A stretch of DNA of 64,000 nucleotides. Origin: Phreatobacter sp. (GTDB taxonomy: Bacteria; Pseudomonadota; Alphaproteobacteria; Rhizobiales; Phreatobacteraceae). This document shows, one piece after another, positions 54,748 to 64,000 of the stretch. The notes under the pieces were generated by a model. That model searched no databases. It worked only from the letters and a program-made list of their open reading frames with translations, and was not told the origin of the DNA. The DNA is taken from assembly GCF_027532945.1 (NCBI RefSeq), contig NZ_JAPZTZ010000016.1, forward strand, positions 62,001 through 126,000. The letters run 5' to 3'. The position numbers and the translations under genes are program-made. How positions within the stretch are numbered: the first letter of the stretch is position 1; every line of letters begins with the position of its first letter.

Positions 54748-55812
54748 ATGGCCCCCGCGGCCCTCATTCTCGGCTGCGCCGGGACGGAGCTCACCGGTGA
54801 CGAGGTCGCCTTCTTTCGCGACCTCGACCCCTGGGGGTTGATCCTTTTCCGGCGCAATTGCGACAATCCCGATCAGATCCGCCGCCTGACCTCCGACTTC
54901 CGCGCCGCCGTCGGCCGTGCCGATGCGCCGGTGCTGGTCGACCAGGAGGGGGGACGGGTCCAGCGGCTCACCACACCGCACTGGCCGAAATATCCGGCGG
55001 CCCGGGCCTTTTCCCGCATTGCCGCCAATGATCCGCTCGTGGGGCGTGAAATGGCCCGCCTCGGGGGGCGGTTGCTGGCCCATGACCTCCTCGCTGTCGG
55101 CATCACTGTCGACTGCGCGCCCGTGCTGGATGTCCCGGTTGCCGGCGCCCATGACGTCATCGGCGACCGCGCTTTCGCGACTGATGCGGCCGCTGTGGCG
55201 CAGTTCGGCCGCGCCATGGCCGAGGGACTTCTCGCCGGCGGGGTCCTGCCGGTGGTCAAGCACATTCCCGGTCATGGCCGGGCAGGGGCCGACAGTCATT
55301 TCGACCTGCCGGTGGTCACGGCCTCGCGCGAGGAGCTCGAAGCGTCCGACTTCCTGCCCTTTGCCACCCTGACGGACATGCCACTCGCGATGACCGCCCA
55401 TGTCGTCTACACGGCGATCGATGCGAAACGCCCGGCGACGACGTCGCGGCGGGTCATGCGCCAGATCGTGCGGGGGGCCATCGGCTATGACGGTCTCGTC
55501 ATGACCGACGACCTGTCGATGAAGGCGCTGGCGGGGAGCCTCGCCGAACGGGCGCGGGCGTCCTACCGCGCCGGCTGCGACGTCGTCCTCCACTGCAACG
55601 GCAAGCTCGACGAGATGCGCGAGATTGCCGGGGAGGCGAGGGCGCTTTCTGGAGCCGCCTGGCGGCGGGCGCAGGCCGCGCTCGCGCGCATTCGCCACAT
55701 GCCTGAGCCGCTGGACCGCGACGAGGCCCTCGGGCGCTTCACCGAGGTGCTGGCACGGGCGACCACCGGCTCATCCACAGCCTTTGCCGCGGACCATGCG
55801 CTGAGCGTGTGA
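54748..55812 (+). CDS. nagZ: Beta-N-acetylhexosaminidase (NagZ)
   Basis: 354 residues, glycoside hydrolase family 3. VDQEGGRVQRL is at 64-74, the catalytic KHIPGHG loop at 171-177 with H184 nearby, and the nucleophile aspartate lies in GLVMTDDLSMKAL. It removes N-acetylglucosamine from anhydromuropeptides in murein recycling and so influences beta-lactamase induction. Cytoplasmic. 7 bases separate it from the SPOR gene. Confidence 0.94.
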   Translation: MAPAALILGCAGTELTGDEVAFFRDLDPWGLILFRRNCDNPDQIRRLTSDFRAAVGRADAPVLVDQEGGRVQRLTTPHWPKYPAARAFSRIAANDPLVGREMARLGGRLLAHDLLAVGITVDCAPVLDVPVAGAHDVIGDRAFATDAAAVAQFGRAMAEGLLAGGVLPVVKHIPGHGRAGADSHFDLPVVTASREELEASDFLPFATLTDMPLAMTAHVVYTAIDAKRPATTSRRVMRQIVRGAIGYDGLVMTDDLSMKALAGSLAERARASYRAGCDVVLHCNGKLDEMREIAGEARALSGAAWRRAQAALARIRHMPEPLDRDEALGRFTEVLARATTGSSTAFAADHALSV

Positions 55813-55861
55813 CCTGGGCTAGGATGGCTCCCGCCGGCGACGGGCCGGCTCGGAACAGGCG

Positions 55862-56689
55862 ATGGCGCGACCTCCTCAGACCTATGGCGACAATGTCCTG
55901 CCCTTCGAGGGGGCGGTGGAGCGCAGCGCGTCCGAGCCCGCTTTCGTCGTCGATGTCGACGGTTTCGAGGGGCCGCTCGACATGCTGCTGGCGCTCGCCC
56001 GCAGCCAGAAGGTGGATCTCTCGCGCATCTCCATCCTTGCCCTCGCCGACCAGTATCTCGGCTTCATCGAGGAGGCGCGGAAGATGCGCCTCGAGCTTGC
56101 CGCCGACTATCTCGTCATGGCGGCCTGGCTCGCCTACCTGAAATCGCGCCTTCTTATCCCCGAGACAGGCAAGGGCGACGAGCCTACCGGCACGGAGCTC
56201 GCGGAGGTGCTGGCTTTTCGCCTGCAGCGCCTGCAGGCGATGCGCGACGCCGCCGCCAAGCTGATGACGCGCCACCGGCTCGGCCGCGACGTCTTCGGGC
56301 GCGGCGATCCGGAGCCGATCGTGGCGCTGGCGGCGAAGCGCTGGGACGCGACGCTCTATGATCTCCTCACGGCCTATGCGCAGCAGCGCCAGAAATCGGC
56401 GCTGTCCCATGTCCGGATGGAGCATCGGAAGGTCTGGTCGCTCTCCGAGGCCCGCGAGATCCTCGAACGCCTCGTTGGCGCCACCCTCGACTGGACACCG
56501 CTCGACACGTTCCTGGTCGACTACCTTGTCGCCCCCGACAAGCGCGCGACGGTGCTCGCCTCGAGTTTCGCCTCCAGCCTGGAGCTCGTCCGGGAGGGTG
56601 TGCTGGAGGTCCACCAGGATCGGCCGATGGGACCGCTGATGATGCGCAAGCGCCGCGGCGAGCCGCCTTCCAACCCGCCGGGGACGTGA
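55862..56689 (+). CDS. scpA: Segregation and condensation protein A
   Basis: 275 residues. The N-terminal SMC-binding region contains FEGPLDMLLALARSQKVDLSRISI, and the C-terminal winged helix (MMRKR...) follows a central scaffold. ScpA is the kleisin that with ScpB and SMC compacts and segregates the chromosome. scpB starts 12 bases downstream. Confidence 0.94.
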   Translation: MARPPQTYGDNVLPFEGAVERSASEPAFVVDVDGFEGPLDMLLALARSQKVDLSRISILALADQYLGFIEEARKMRLELAADYLVMAAWLAYLKSRLLIPETGKGDEPTGTELAEVLAFRLQRLQAMRDAAAKLMTRHRLGRDVFGRGDPEPIVALAAKRWDATLYDLLTAYAQQRQKSALSHVRMEHRKVWSLSEAREILERLVGATLDWTPLDTFLVDYLVAPDKRATVLASSFASSLELVREGVLEVHQDRPMGPLMMRKRRGEPPSNPPGT

Positions 56690-56701
56690 TAGAAGCGGCC
56701 C

Positions 56702-57418
56702 ATGGGCGAGGAGCGTGACAGTCCTGAACCGTCCCAGCTGAAACTGGGGGCCCCCGTCGGCATTGTCGACGGGCCGGTCGAACAGTTGCGCATCGTCGAG
56801 GCGCTGCTGTTCGCCGCAGCCGAGCCGCTGGACGAAACGGCGCTGGCCGAGAGGCTGCCGCGCGGCGCCGACCTGAAGTCCATCCTCATGACCCTCCAGG
56901 CCTTCTACGCCTCGCGCGGCGTCAATCTGGTGCGCGTCGCAGGGAAATGGGCCTTCCGCACCGCCGATGACCTGTCCTTCCTCCTCCACCGCGAGACGAC
57001 CGAGGAGCGCAAGCTCTCCCGCGCCGCGCTGGAGACGCTCGCCATCGTCGCCTATCACCAGCCTGTGACGCGCGCGGAGATCGAGGAGATCCGCGGTGTC
57101 ACAGTGGCCAAGGGCACGATCGACCTGCTGCTGGAGACCGGCTGGTTGCGGATCCGCGGCCGCCGCAAGGTGCCGGGCCGTCCCGTGACCTTTGGCACCA
57201 CGCCGGCTTTCCTCGACCATTTCGGCCTCGATGCCATCGCCGACCTGCCGGGTCTGGACGACCTCAAGGCCGCCGGCATGCTGGACGGCCGCCTGCCGCC
57301 GAACTTCCGGGTGCCGGTGCCCAGCGACGATGTCGGCCTGCGCGACGACGAGGAACCGGATGACGGGCCGGAACTCGATTTCGGCCTGCCGCCGGTTCCC
57401 GACCAGGAGAGCCGATGA
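56702..57418 (+). CDS. scpB: Segregation and condensation protein B
   Basis: 238 residues. Two winged helices are visible: LRIVEALLFAAAEPLDETALAERL and then LSRAALETLAIVAYHQPVTRAEIEEIRGV ... GRPVTFGTTPAFLDHFGL, the hallmark of ScpB. The C-terminal 50 residues are acidic and probably disordered. Its stop overlaps the start of the following ABC ATPase as ATGA. Confidence 0.95.
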   Translation: MGEERDSPEPSQLKLGAPVGIVDGPVEQLRIVEALLFAAAEPLDETALAERLPRGADLKSILMTLQAFYASRGVNLVRVAGKWAFRTADDLSFLLHRETTEERKLSRAALETLAIVAYHQPVTRAEIEEIRGVTVAKGTIDLLLETGWLRIRGRRKVPGRPVTFGTTPAFLDHFGLDAIADLPGLDDLKAAGMLDGRLPPNFRVPVPSDDVGLRDDEEPDDGPELDFGLPPVPDQESR

Positions 57419-58524
57419 GCCAGTCCTTCATGGAGACCGTGTCGCGGTGGGGACGCCGCGGCACTGCCGGCACGTCGATCGCCGCCTCGCTCGCCTTCGA
57501 GGACGTGGTCCACGGCTATGGGCGCGTGAGGGCGCTCGACGGCATTTCCCTGGCGGTCGCGCCGGGTGAGGTAGTCTGCCTGCTCGGGCCCTCCGGTTGC
57601 GGCAAGACGACGCTGCTGCGCATCGCCTCTGGCATCGAGCGGCCGCTTTCCGGGCGCGTCACCATCGACGGCCGCGAAGTGGCAGGTCCCGACGCCTTCA
57701 TTCCGCCGGAACGGCGCGGCGTCGGCCTGGTCTTCCAGGACTTCGCGCTCTTCCCGCACCTCACCAATCTCGCCAATGTCATGTTCGGCCTGAAGGCGCT
57801 GCCGCGCGCCGAGGCCGAGAAGGCGGCGCGCCTGGCCCTCAGCCGCGTCGGGCTCGACAGGCATGCCGAGGACTATCCGCACACGCTGTCAGGCGGCGAG
57901 CAGCAGCGCGTGGCGCTTGCCCGCGCCATCGCGCCGCGGCCCGGTATCCTGTTGATGGACGAGCCCTTTTCCGGCCTCGACAGCCGGTTGCGCGATGCCA
58001 TCCGCGACGAAACGCTGGCGGTGATGCGGGAGACGCGCGCCACCTGCATCGTCGTCACCCATGACCCGGAAGAGGCCATGCGCATGGCCGATAGGATCGT
58101 CCTGTTGCGCAGTGGCCGCATCGCGCAGATCGGCACGCCCTCCGATCTCTACCGCGCGCCGGCCGATCTCGACACGGCGCGGTTCTTCTCCGACGTCAAC
58201 GAGGTGCCGGGTGTCGTCCGCGCCGGACGGATCGTCACGCCGGTGGGATATTTCGCCGCGCCCGGACTTGCCGAGGGCGCTCCGGCGGTCGCCGCGATCC
58301 GGCCGCAATCGATCACGCCGAAGCCCGCCGGCATGTGCGTTCCGGGCCGTCTCGTCTCGCGCCGCTTCCTCGGCGAGGTGGAACTGCTCGAAATTGCCGT
58401 CCAGGGGCTCGAGACGCCGCTCAAGGCGCGTGTCCGCTCCGGTGAGGGGCTGGCCCCCGGCCGCGACGTTGGCGTCGATGTTACCGCGGCCGAGGTCCTT
58501 GTTTTTGCCGCACCCGGCGCATAG
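57415..58524 (+). CDS. ABC transporter ATP-binding protein (FbpC/PotA-like), without local permease
   Basis: 369 residues. Walker [10 protein letters not shown] at 58-66, LSGGEQQR at 158-165, Walker [12 protein letters not shown] and the switch [12 protein letters not shown] are intact; a C-terminal TOBE-like regulatory domain follows ([23 protein letters not shown]). This matches FbpC-type iron or polyamine/sulfate importer ATPases. No permease or binding protein lies nearby, and the gene is translationally coupled to scpB, inserted before tatA. The partner must be encoded elsewhere. Confidence 0.9.
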   Translation: MSQSFMETVSRWGRRGTAGTSIAASLAFEDVVHGYGRVRALDGISLAVAPGEVVCLLGPSGCGKTTLLRIASGIERPLSGRVTIDGREVAGPDAFIPPERRGVGLVFQDFALFPHLTNLANVMFGLKALPRAEAEKAARLALSRVGLDRHAEDYPHTLSGGEQQRVALARAIAPRPGILLMDEPFSGLDSRLRDAIRDETLAVMRETRATCIVVTHDPEEAMRMADRIVLLRSGRIAQIGTPSDLYRAPADLDTARFFSDVNEVPGVVRAGRIVTPVGYFAAPGLAEGAPAVAAIRPQSITPKPAGMCVPGRLVSRRFLGEVELLEIAVQGLETPLKARVRSGEGLAPGRDVGVDVTAAEVLVFAAPGA

Positions 58525-58621
58525 TTTCGCAGCCAACGGACGGTTCTGGGCCGCACGGAACGCTGAGTGCCACGGAACCCCATGGGGAAACGTCGGCGCC
58601 ACAGGGCTTAAGGAGTTGATG

Positions 58622-58936
58622 ATGGGTACGTTTAGCGCATGGCACTGGATTCTGGTCGCCATCGTGGTGCTGCTGCTGTTCGGCCGCGGCAAGATCTCCG
58701 AGTTCATGGGCGACGCCGCCAAGGGCATCAAGGCCTTCAAGAAGGGCCTCGCCGAGGACGACAAGCCGGAGACCCCGCCGGTCGCTACCCCGGCCACTGC
58801 GCCCGCCTCGACCATCGATCACCATCCGGCTCCGGCAGCCGCGCCGCAGCCCGCTCCGGCCACCGTCGCTCCGCAGCCGGCACCGACCGCCGCCACCCCG
58901 GAGCACAATCCGGCTCCGGCCCCGAAGGTCGGCTGA
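58622..58936 (+). CDS. tatA: Sec-independent translocase protein TatA
   Basis: 104 residues. The N-terminal helix ([15 protein letters not shown]), the hinge [24 protein letters not shown] and a long Ala/Pro-rich tail define TatA. AAGGAG lies 6 bases before the second of two adjacent ATG codons, which is therefore chosen. It forms the variable pore of the twin-arginine export system, needed for SoxY, the Mo hydroxylase and other Tat substrates in this window. Confidence 0.95.
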   Translation: MGTFSAWHWILVAIVVLLLFGRGKISEFMGDAAKGIKAFKKGLAEDDKPETPPVATPATAPASTIDHHPAPAAAPQPAPATVAPQPAPTAATPEHNPAPAPKVG

Positions 58937-59006
58937 CGCATACAAAGCGTCCGCGGCGCCGGGTGACCGGTTCCGGTAACCCGCGTCGCGCGCACGGTGA
59001 ATGGCC

Positions 59007-59618
59007 ATGTTCGATCTGAGCTGGGGCGAAATCGCATTGATCGGCGTGGTGGCGCTGGTCGTCATCGGCCCGAAGGAGCTGCCCGGCGTCCTTCGTGGCC
59101 TCGGGCAGGCGCTCGCCAAGCTGCGGCGCATGGCCTCTGACTTCCAGTACCAGTTCAACCAGGCGCTGCAGGAGGCTGAGGTCGACAAGGTCAAGTCGTC
59201 GATCAACAGCGTCACCGAGGCGGTGAACACGACGCCGACCTCGACCTTCAATCCGATCGACTATGCCCGCGAGCAGATCAAGTCGACCGTCGACGAGATC
59301 AAGGGCCAGCCGGCGCCCGGCACGATCGGGCCGACCCTGCCCGATCCGCTGGCGCAGGCCGTCCCCGCGCCGCCGAGCTACACCGCCGACCCCGCCGCCA
59401 TCCAGGCGGCGTTCAAGCCGGCCGAGCCGCCGGCTGCCTTCGCATCGCCTGCCCCGGCTCCTGCGACGCCGACCGCTGCTCCGGTGGTTGGGACCGCGCC
59501 GGTGGACCCGCCCGCTGGCTTGATGGCCCAGGCGGCGCCCGCCGCGCCGGCTGAAGCCGTTGCACCTCCCCCCGCGCCGCCGGCCAGCGAGCCCGGCGCC
59601 AGGAAGACCGACGCATGA
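59007..59618 (+). CDS. tatB: Sec-independent translocase protein TatB
   Basis: 203 residues. [41 protein letters not shown] is the canonical TatB start (the E-P-type GPKELP follows the helix), then an amphipathic helix and a Pro/Ala-rich tail. The ATG at 59007 is preferred over 59001 because GGTGA is at a suitable distance and family members start MFD. It receives Tat signal peptides with TatC. Overlaps tatC by 4 bases (ATGA). Confidence 0.94.
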   Translation: MFDLSWGEIALIGVVALVVIGPKELPGVLRGLGQALAKLRRMASDFQYQFNQALQEAEVDKVKSSINSVTEAVNTTPTSTFNPIDYAREQIKSTVDEIKGQPAPGTIGPTLPDPLAQAVPAPPSYTADPAAIQAAFKPAEPPAAFASPAPAPATPTAAPVVGTAPVDPPAGLMAQAAPAAPAEAVAPPPAPPASEPGARKTDA

Positions 59619-60469
59619 CCGCGACGTCTGACGACAGGATCAAGGCGGACGAGGCGGCCATCGAGGCCTCCAAGGCGCCGCTGATCGAGCACCTGATCGA
59701 GCTGCGCTCGCGGCTCATCAAGGCGATGCTCGGCTTCATCGCCTGCTTCATCCTGTCCTTCATCTTCTCGAAGCAGATCTTCCAGATCCTGGTTCTGCCC
59801 TACGAGTGGGCCGCGGACTATCTGAAGATCCCGCGCACCGACGTGAAGCTCATCTATACCGCGCCGCTGGAATACTTCTTCACCCAGCTGAAGATCGGCA
59901 TGTTCGGTGGCGCCTTCCTGGCGTTCCCGCTCATTGCCGTGCAGTTCTACAAGTTCGTGGCGCCCGGCCTCTACAGCCACGAGAAGGACGCCTTCCGGCC
60001 CTATCTCATCTGGACGCCGATCTGCTTCTTCACCGGCGGCATCTTCGTGCTGGTCTTCGTCATGCGGGCGCTGATGCTGTTCTCGCTCGGCATGCAGCAG
60101 GCGCCGAGCGATACGGCCACGGCCATCCAGTATCTCGGCCGCGTCGAGGACTATCTCAGCCTCATCATGACGCTGATCTTCGCCTTCGGCATTTCGTTCC
60201 AGCTGCCGGTGATCATCGCGCTGCTCGGCCAGATCGGCGTGGTGGACACGACCTTCCTGCGCGAAAAGCGCCGCTATTTCATCGTCATCGCCTTCGTCGT
60301 CGCGGCCGTCCTGACGCCGCCGGACGTGATCAGCCAATTGTCGCTGGCCATTCCGCTCATCGGGCTCTACGAGATCGGCATCCTGATCGTCGCTCGCATG
60401 GAGAAGAAGCGGGCCGCCGAGAATCCGGCCTCGGAGGATGACGGCAGCTCCTCCGCGCCGGCCGCCTGA
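59615..60469 (+). CDS. tatC: Sec-independent translocase protein TatC
   Basis: 284 residues with six membrane segments. [20 protein letters not shown] opens the first helix (the conserved E-L-R-x-R), and [16 protein letters not shown] and [11 protein letters not shown] are conserved. TatC recognises the twin-arginine motif. Its ATG overlaps the tatB stop. A 9-base hairpin follows in the gap before psd. Confidence 0.96.
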   Translation: MTATSDDRIKADEAAIEASKAPLIEHLIELRSRLIKAMLGFIACFILSFIFSKQIFQILVLPYEWAADYLKIPRTDVKLIYTAPLEYFFTQLKIGMFGGAFLAFPLIAVQFYKFVAPGLYSHEKDAFRPYLIWTPICFFTGGIFVLVFVMRALMLFSLGMQQAPSDTATAIQYLGRVEDYLSLIMTLIFAFGISFQLPVIIALLGQIGVVDTTFLREKRRYFIVIAFVVAAVLTPPDVISQLSLAIPLIGLYEIGILIVARMEKKRAAENPASEDDGSSSAPAA

Positions 60470-60487
60470 CGCGCTATCCGTTTCTTT

Positions 60488-60517
60488 TGCCGCCGCCGGG
60501 GACGCCCTGCGGCGGCA
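60488..60517 (+). terminator. Hairpin between tatC and psd
   Basis: TGCCGCCGC pairs perfectly with GCGGCGGCA across a 12-base loop. There is no U-run, so it is terminator-like at best; read-through into psd is possible. Confidence 0.4.
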
Positions 60518-60538
60518 CCGCCATTCCGGGGAGACCCC

Positions 60539-61240
60539 ATGTCCATCATCGACAGCGTCCGCACCACGGTCCTCGTCCCCGTGCACCGGGAGGGTTATCC
60601 CTTCATCGCGATCGCGGCTGTGGCGACGCTCGTCCTCGCCTGGTGGGGCGCCTGGCTCACCTGGCCGATGCTCGCCCTGGCCGTCTGGGTCGTCTATTTC
60701 TTCCGCGATCCCGTGCGTGTCACCCCCGCGCGCGACGGCCTCGTCATCTCGCCGGCCGATGGCCGCGTGTCGATGATCTCGCGCGTCGTCCCGCCGGTTG
60801 AGCTCGGCCTCGGGCCGGCGCCGATGCTGCGTGTGTCGATCTTCATGTCGGTCTTCGATTGCCATGTGAACCGCGCGCCGATCGGCGGCACCATCGAGAA
60901 GCTCGCCTATCGTCCCGGCAAGTTCCTCAACGCCGATCTCGACAAGGCCTCCGAGGACAATGAGCGGAACGGCGTGGTCATCCGCACCGCCTACGGGACG
61001 TTCGGCGTGGTGCAGATCGCTGGCCTCCTGGCGCGGCGCATCGTCTGGTGGGTTGGCGAGGGCCAGCCGCTCGCCACCGGCGAGCGCTTCGGCATGATCC
61101 GTTTCGGCTCGCGCGTCGACGTCTATTTTCCGGAAGGGGCGCAGCCGCTGGTGGCCGAAGGCCAGCGCGCCATCGCCGGTGAGACCGTGCTGGCCGACAT
61201 GACCTCCAGCGAACCGCAGCGCATCGTCCGTATTGGCTGA
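60539..61240 (+). CDS. psd: Phosphatidylserine decarboxylase proenzyme
   Basis: 233 residues, the short form with two N-terminal membrane segments. Self-cleavage is expected at G190-S191 in [10 protein letters not shown], giving the pyruvoyl group; [14 protein letters not shown] with the conserved histidine and [17 protein letters not shown] are also present. It makes phosphatidylethanolamine from phosphatidylserine, the product of the next gene pssA, in the inner membrane. Confidence 0.95.
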   Translation: MSIIDSVRTTVLVPVHREGYPFIAIAAVATLVLAWWGAWLTWPMLALAVWVVYFFRDPVRVTPARDGLVISPADGRVSMISRVVPPVELGLGPAPMLRVSIFMSVFDCHVNRAPIGGTIEKLAYRPGKFLNADLDKASEDNERNGVVIRTAYGTFGVVQIAGLLARRIVWWVGEGQPLATGERFGMIRFGSRVDVYFPEGAQPLVAEGQRAIAGETVLADMTSSEPQRIVRIG

Positions 61241-61272
61241 CGCGTCGCTCCATTTCCACTAGGCTTGCCGCC

Positions 61273-62118
61273 ATGGCGTCGCTTTTCCAGCCCTTCACCC
61301 CGGACAACAACGAGCCGCCCCGGCGGCGTTTCCGTCCGGTGCCGCTCAGGCTGCTGATCCCGAACCTGATCACGCTGCTGGCGCTCTGCGCCGGCCTCAG
61401 CGCCATGCGCATGGCGCTGGAGGGTAAGTTCGATATCGCCGTCTACCTGGTGTTGCTGGCGGCGATCCTCGATTCCATGGACGGTCGGATCGCGCGGCTG
61501 ATGAAGGGCACCTCAAAATTTGGCGCCGAACTCGACAGCCTCGCCGATTTCGTCAGTTTCGGCGCCGGGCCGGCGCTGATCCTCTATCTCTGGGGCATGC
61601 ACCATGCCGGTCCGATCGGCTGGATCGCGGTGCTGGTCTTCTCGATCTGCGGCGCCCTGCGTCTCGCCCGGTTCAACGTGCAGATCGAGGATCCGAATGC
61701 GCCCGCCTGGATGGCGAATTACTTCACGGGCGTGCCGATCCCGGCGGGGGCCATTCTTCTGCTGCTGCCGATCTATCTGGACCGCAGCGGCCTGCCGAAC
61801 CTGCTCAGCCCGCCGATCGTGGCGACGGCCTACACGGTGCTCATCGCCCTGTTGATGGTGTCGCGCGTCCCGGTCTTCTCCGGCAAGAAGTTCGGCGCCC
61901 AGATCCCGCGCGAACGCGTGCTGCCGCTGTTCGTCATCGCCATCGCCCTCGTGGCGCTGCTGTTCAGCTATCCTTGGGAGGTGCTGGCGGTCGGCTCCAT
62001 CGCCTACCTCGCCTCGCTGGCGCCGGTGGCGATGCAGGCCCGTCGTCTCGCGCGCGAGGAGGAACAGGCCAAGCGTGCCTCCGCCGCGGAGGCCTCGTCG
62101 GCCCCTCCGCCGGCCTGA
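61273..62118 (+). CDS. pssA: CDP-diacylglycerol-serine O-phosphatidyltransferase
   Basis: 281 residues with several membrane helices. The CDP-alcohol phosphatidyltransferase signature is complete: D70-G71, A74-R75, G84, D88 and D92 in DSMDGRIARLMKGTSKFGAELDSLADF. It makes phosphatidylserine from CDP-diacylglycerol and serine. It is 32 bases downstream of psd, forming the usual psd-pssA pair. Confidence 0.95.
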   Translation: MASLFQPFTPDNNEPPRRRFRPVPLRLLIPNLITLLALCAGLSAMRMALEGKFDIAVYLVLLAAILDSMDGRIARLMKGTSKFGAELDSLADFVSFGAGPALILYLWGMHHAGPIGWIAVLVFSICGALRLARFNVQIEDPNAPAWMANYFTGVPIPAGAILLLLPIYLDRSGLPNLLSPPIVATAYTVLIALLMVSRVPVFSGKKFGAQIPRERVLPLFVIAIALVALLFSYPWEVLAVGSIAYLASLAPVAMQARRLAREEEQAKRASAAEASSAPPPA

Positions 62119-62121
62119 CGC

Positions 62122-62316
62122 TCAGCCGCGGCGCCAGCGGCCGACCGCGGCGACCCGCTCGCACAGCGCGACATGGGGATAGCGACGGCGCAGCAGGGCC
62201 AGCGCCTCGGAATCGGTGATGCTGCGATCGGCTCCGAGAACCGCCAGCATCGGATCAGCGGCGTCCGCTCGCCTGCGGGCGAGGTCGAGATCGGCGAGCG
62301 CGGGCTGTGGCATCAT
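62122..62316 (-). CDS. Small hypothetical protein
   Basis: 64 residues, not recognised. An AGGAG sits 6 bases before the ATG at 62316, and the product (LDLARRRADAADPMLAVLG, then DSEALALLRRRYPHVALCERV) reads as a compact helical protein with a basic tail. It ends 3 bases from the convergent pssA stop. The ribosome site and position argue it is translated; function unknown. Confidence 0.55.
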   Translation of the reverse strand: MMPQPALADLDLARRRADAADPMLAVLGADRSITDSEALALLRRRYPHVALCERVAAVGRWRRG

Positions 62317-62590
62317 CGTCGTCTCCTGGCTTCCGCCGCGGCGAGGGTCTGGCCCATGCCGTCGGTACGGAAACGATTCCCGGGGGATGCGATGCACGTG
62401 ACGCCACGATCGTCCCTGGGTGAGGTTAATACGCGGTAACCACCCGTTCGTTCCTGTCGAAATCATGCGGTTTTCAGATGATTCTGGCTGGCCTCACTTT
62501 TGGACAGGCTCGCGCGCGATCTGCCCATTTTCTGTGCTTGCGAGGGCCCGGACCGCTCTTCAAGATCGGCAGTCCAAGGGGGATCCGTCG

Positions 62591-63463
62591 ATGCTGGCCG
62601 ACCATGCCCCCGCGGTCGCGGGGGATGCGTTCGCCTGGCGGTCCGCGGGCGCGACGATGCAGCGGGCGCATGGCGTCGGTCGCCTCGGCTTCGCCCTGCG
62701 CGATGGCCGTACGGCGGTCATGACCTGCTACCAGGAGGCGGGCCTGCGCATCCGCATGCCGCGGGTCGAGCCCGGCGCTGCGCTTGAAGCGGTGGTCATC
62801 AACACGGCGGGCGGCATCACCGGTGGCGACCGGTTCAGTCTCGCGATCGATGCGGGTGAGGGTACCCGCGCCGTGGTCACCAGCCAGGCCGCCGAGAAGG
62901 TCTATCGCTCCTCCGGCGCTGTCGGCACCTTTTCGACCGCGATCCGCGTGGGGCAGGGGGCCTCGCTCGCCTGGCTGCCGCAGGAGGCCATCCTTTTCGA
63001 CGGCTCAGCCCTCGACCGCAGCCTCGACATCGACATGGCCGAGGATGCGACCGTCCTTGCGGTTGAGAGCGTGGTGTTCGGGCGTCTTGCCCGCGGCGAG
63101 AGCGTCGCACACGGGCGCCTGTTCGACCGCTGGCGGATCCGCCGCGGCGGCCGGCTTGTCTATGCGGAGGGGCTGCGATTCGACGGCGCCGTGGCGGCAA
63201 GGCTCGATGCCAAGGCCTGTGCCGCCGGCGCCATCGCTGCGGCGAGCGTCGTTCTCGTCGCCCCCGATGCCGAGGCGCGGGTGGAGGCCTTGCGCGAGCG
63301 CACCGATGCGCTGTGCGAGCGGGGCGTCGAGGCAGGCGTCAGCGGCTTCGACGGGATGGTGTCGCTGCGGCTGCTCGCCCGCGACCCCTTTGCCCTGCGC
63401 ACCGGACTTGTGGACATACTGGAGCACCTGCACGGCCCCCTGCCGCGCGTGTGGTCCTGCTGA
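62591..63463 (+). CDS. ureD: Urease accessory protein UreD
   Basis: 290 residues. AVVINTAGGITGGDRFSLAI is the hallmark segment; SQAAEKVYRS, WLPQEAILFDGS and LYARDPFALR-like SLRLLARDPFALR follow. UreD, with UreF and UreG, scaffolds insertion of nickel into urease. The ATG at 62591 begins at the family start; the region 62317-62590 upstream holds no gene and should carry the operon promoter. Confidence 0.94.
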   Translation: MLADHAPAVAGDAFAWRSAGATMQRAHGVGRLGFALRDGRTAVMTCYQEAGLRIRMPRVEPGAALEAVVINTAGGITGGDRFSLAIDAGEGTRAVVTSQAAEKVYRSSGAVGTFSTAIRVGQGASLAWLPQEAILFDGSALDRSLDIDMAEDATVLAVESVVFGRLARGESVAHGRLFDRWRIRRGGRLVYAEGLRFDGAVAARLDAKACAAGAIAAASVVLVAPDAEARVEALRERTDALCERGVEAGVSGFDGMVSLRLLARDPFALRTGLVDILEHLHGPLPRVWSC

Positions 63464-63472
63464 GGAAGGCCG

Positions 63473-63775
63473 ATGAATCTCTCTCCGCGTGAAAAGGACA
63501 AGCTGCTGGTCGCGATGGCCGCCATGGTGGCGCGCCGCCGGCTCGAGCGGGGCGTCAAGCTGAACTACCCCGAGGCCATTGCGCTCATCACCGATTTCGT
63601 CGTCGAGGGCGCCCGCGACGGCCGCTCCGTCGCGGATCTGATGGAGGCCGGCGCGCATGTCGTCCGCCGTGACCAGGTCATGGCGGGGATCGCCGAGATG
63701 ATCCACGACATCCAGGTCGAGGCGACCTTCCCGGACGGGACGAAGCTCGTCACCGTCCACGATCCCATTCGTTGA
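63473..63775 (+). CDS. ureA: Urease subunit gamma
   Basis: 100 residues, exactly the family size. [39 protein letters not shown] and the C-terminal [20 protein letters not shown] are diagnostic. It forms the urease core with UreB and UreC, whose genes lie beyond the window. 9 bases separate it from ureD. Confidence 0.97.
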   Translation: MNLSPREKDKLLVAMAAMVARRRLERGVKLNYPEAIALITDFVVEGARDGRSVADLMEAGAHVVRRDQVMAGIAEMIHDIQVEATFPDGTKLVTVHDPIR

Positions 63776-63812
63776 TGCCTATCCGCTGATGCCTGTTTCC
63801 ACGAGGTCTGCC

Positions 63813-64000
63813 ATGCGCCGCGCCATCGCTCTTGCCCTTCCCGCCGTCCTCGCCTTCGCAGGCGTCGCGGAGGCCCATCCGGGCCTGCCGCACAGCCACG
63901 CCTTCGCCTCCGGCTTCCTGCATCCGCTGGGCGGGTTCGATCACCTGCTGGCCATGGTCGCTATCGGCCTCTGGGCCGGCCTTGCCGGCGGACGCGCCAT
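63813..64000 (+). CDS. ureJ: HupE/UreJ family membrane protein, 3' end outside window
   Basis: About 62 residues are visible from the ATG at 63813 (GAGG upstream; an in-frame ATG at 63789 is the alternative). A signal-like hydrophobic start (AIALALPAVLAFAGVAEAHPG) is followed by the family signature HPLGGFDHLLAMVAIGLWAG with metal-binding histidines. HupE/UreJ proteins are nickel (or cobalt) permeases linked to hydrogenase or urease operons, consistent with ureDA upstream. Confidence 0.85.
   Translation, partial: MRRAIALALPAVLAFAGVAEAHPGLPHSHAFASGFLHPLGGFDHLLAMVAIGLWAGLAGGRA

Noticed and set aside
62489-62504. Sigma-54-like element before ureD
   Set aside because: The arrangement is GG-N10-GG; the -12 element needs GC and the flanks match poorly, so nitrogen control of the urease operon cannot be claimed from it.

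Overview
The window is high-GC, gene-dense DNA from an alphaproteobacterium. The housekeeping order pcm-tolC-popZ ... valS, ilvD-exoR, erpA, dgt-argS-SPOR-nagZ-scpA-scpB-tatABC, psd-pssA and ureDA, together with the PopZ and ExoR homologues and a complete AapJQMP transporter, points to the Hyphomicrobiales (Rhizobiales). Genus cannot be decided from the sequence alone. No IS element, prophage, CRISPR array or rRNA gene was seen. Two tRNA genes (Asn and Cys) are present.

Layout. 1-5633 (minus): a catabolic operon with a DapA-type aldolase, an SDR, a four-carbon acid-sugar kinase (DUF1537), PdxA2, an iron alcohol dehydrogenase and a sialidase-like protein cut by the window edge; a divergent FCD-type GntR regulator starts at 5949. 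6689-11330 (minus): a periplasmic redox operon joining a molybdenum hydroxylase (2Fe-2S and Tat-exported Mo subunits) to soxX, soxY, soxZ and soxA, with no soxB or soxCD in view. 11554-18275: two metal amidohydrolases, a GST, a LysR regulator, an NMT1/THI5-type binding protein and an SDR. 18353-23896: cytochrome c, M29 aminopeptidase, SDR, a VUT-family transporter, a PAP2 phosphatase and metC. 24132-28646: aapJQMP amino-acid importer. 28716-34327 (minus): sseA, alaX, cysK, a cyclopropane synthase and photolyase. 34464-35051: tRNA-Asn and tRNA-Cys around a small membrane protein gene. 35279-38328: pcm, tolC, popZ. 38335-49793: MFS exporter, alpha/beta hydrolase, valS, ilvD, exoR, P450, xthA, an FMN-split-barrel protein and erpA. 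49948-62118: the dgt to pssA housekeeping block. 62591-64000: start of a urease operon.

How the genes work together. The first operon looks built to phosphorylate and oxidise a short sugar acid, releasing triose phosphate, with an aldolase branch giving pyruvate. The Sox/Mo-hydroxylase operon encodes exported carriers and c-type cytochromes that could accept electrons from the exported Mo enzyme. The flanking amidohydrolases and binding protein suggest a wider island for a nitrogen- (and perhaps sulfur-) containing ring compound; that is inference. The cysK-alaX-sseA run couples cysteine synthesis, tRNA-Ala proofreading and mercaptopyruvate handling.

The strongest candidate for something undescribed is the 6.7-11.3 kb operon: Sox carrier and cytochrome genes without the sulfate thiohydrolase SoxB, a SoxY whose conserved GGCGG tail is replaced by GACVDGG, and translational overlap with a molybdenum hydroxylase.
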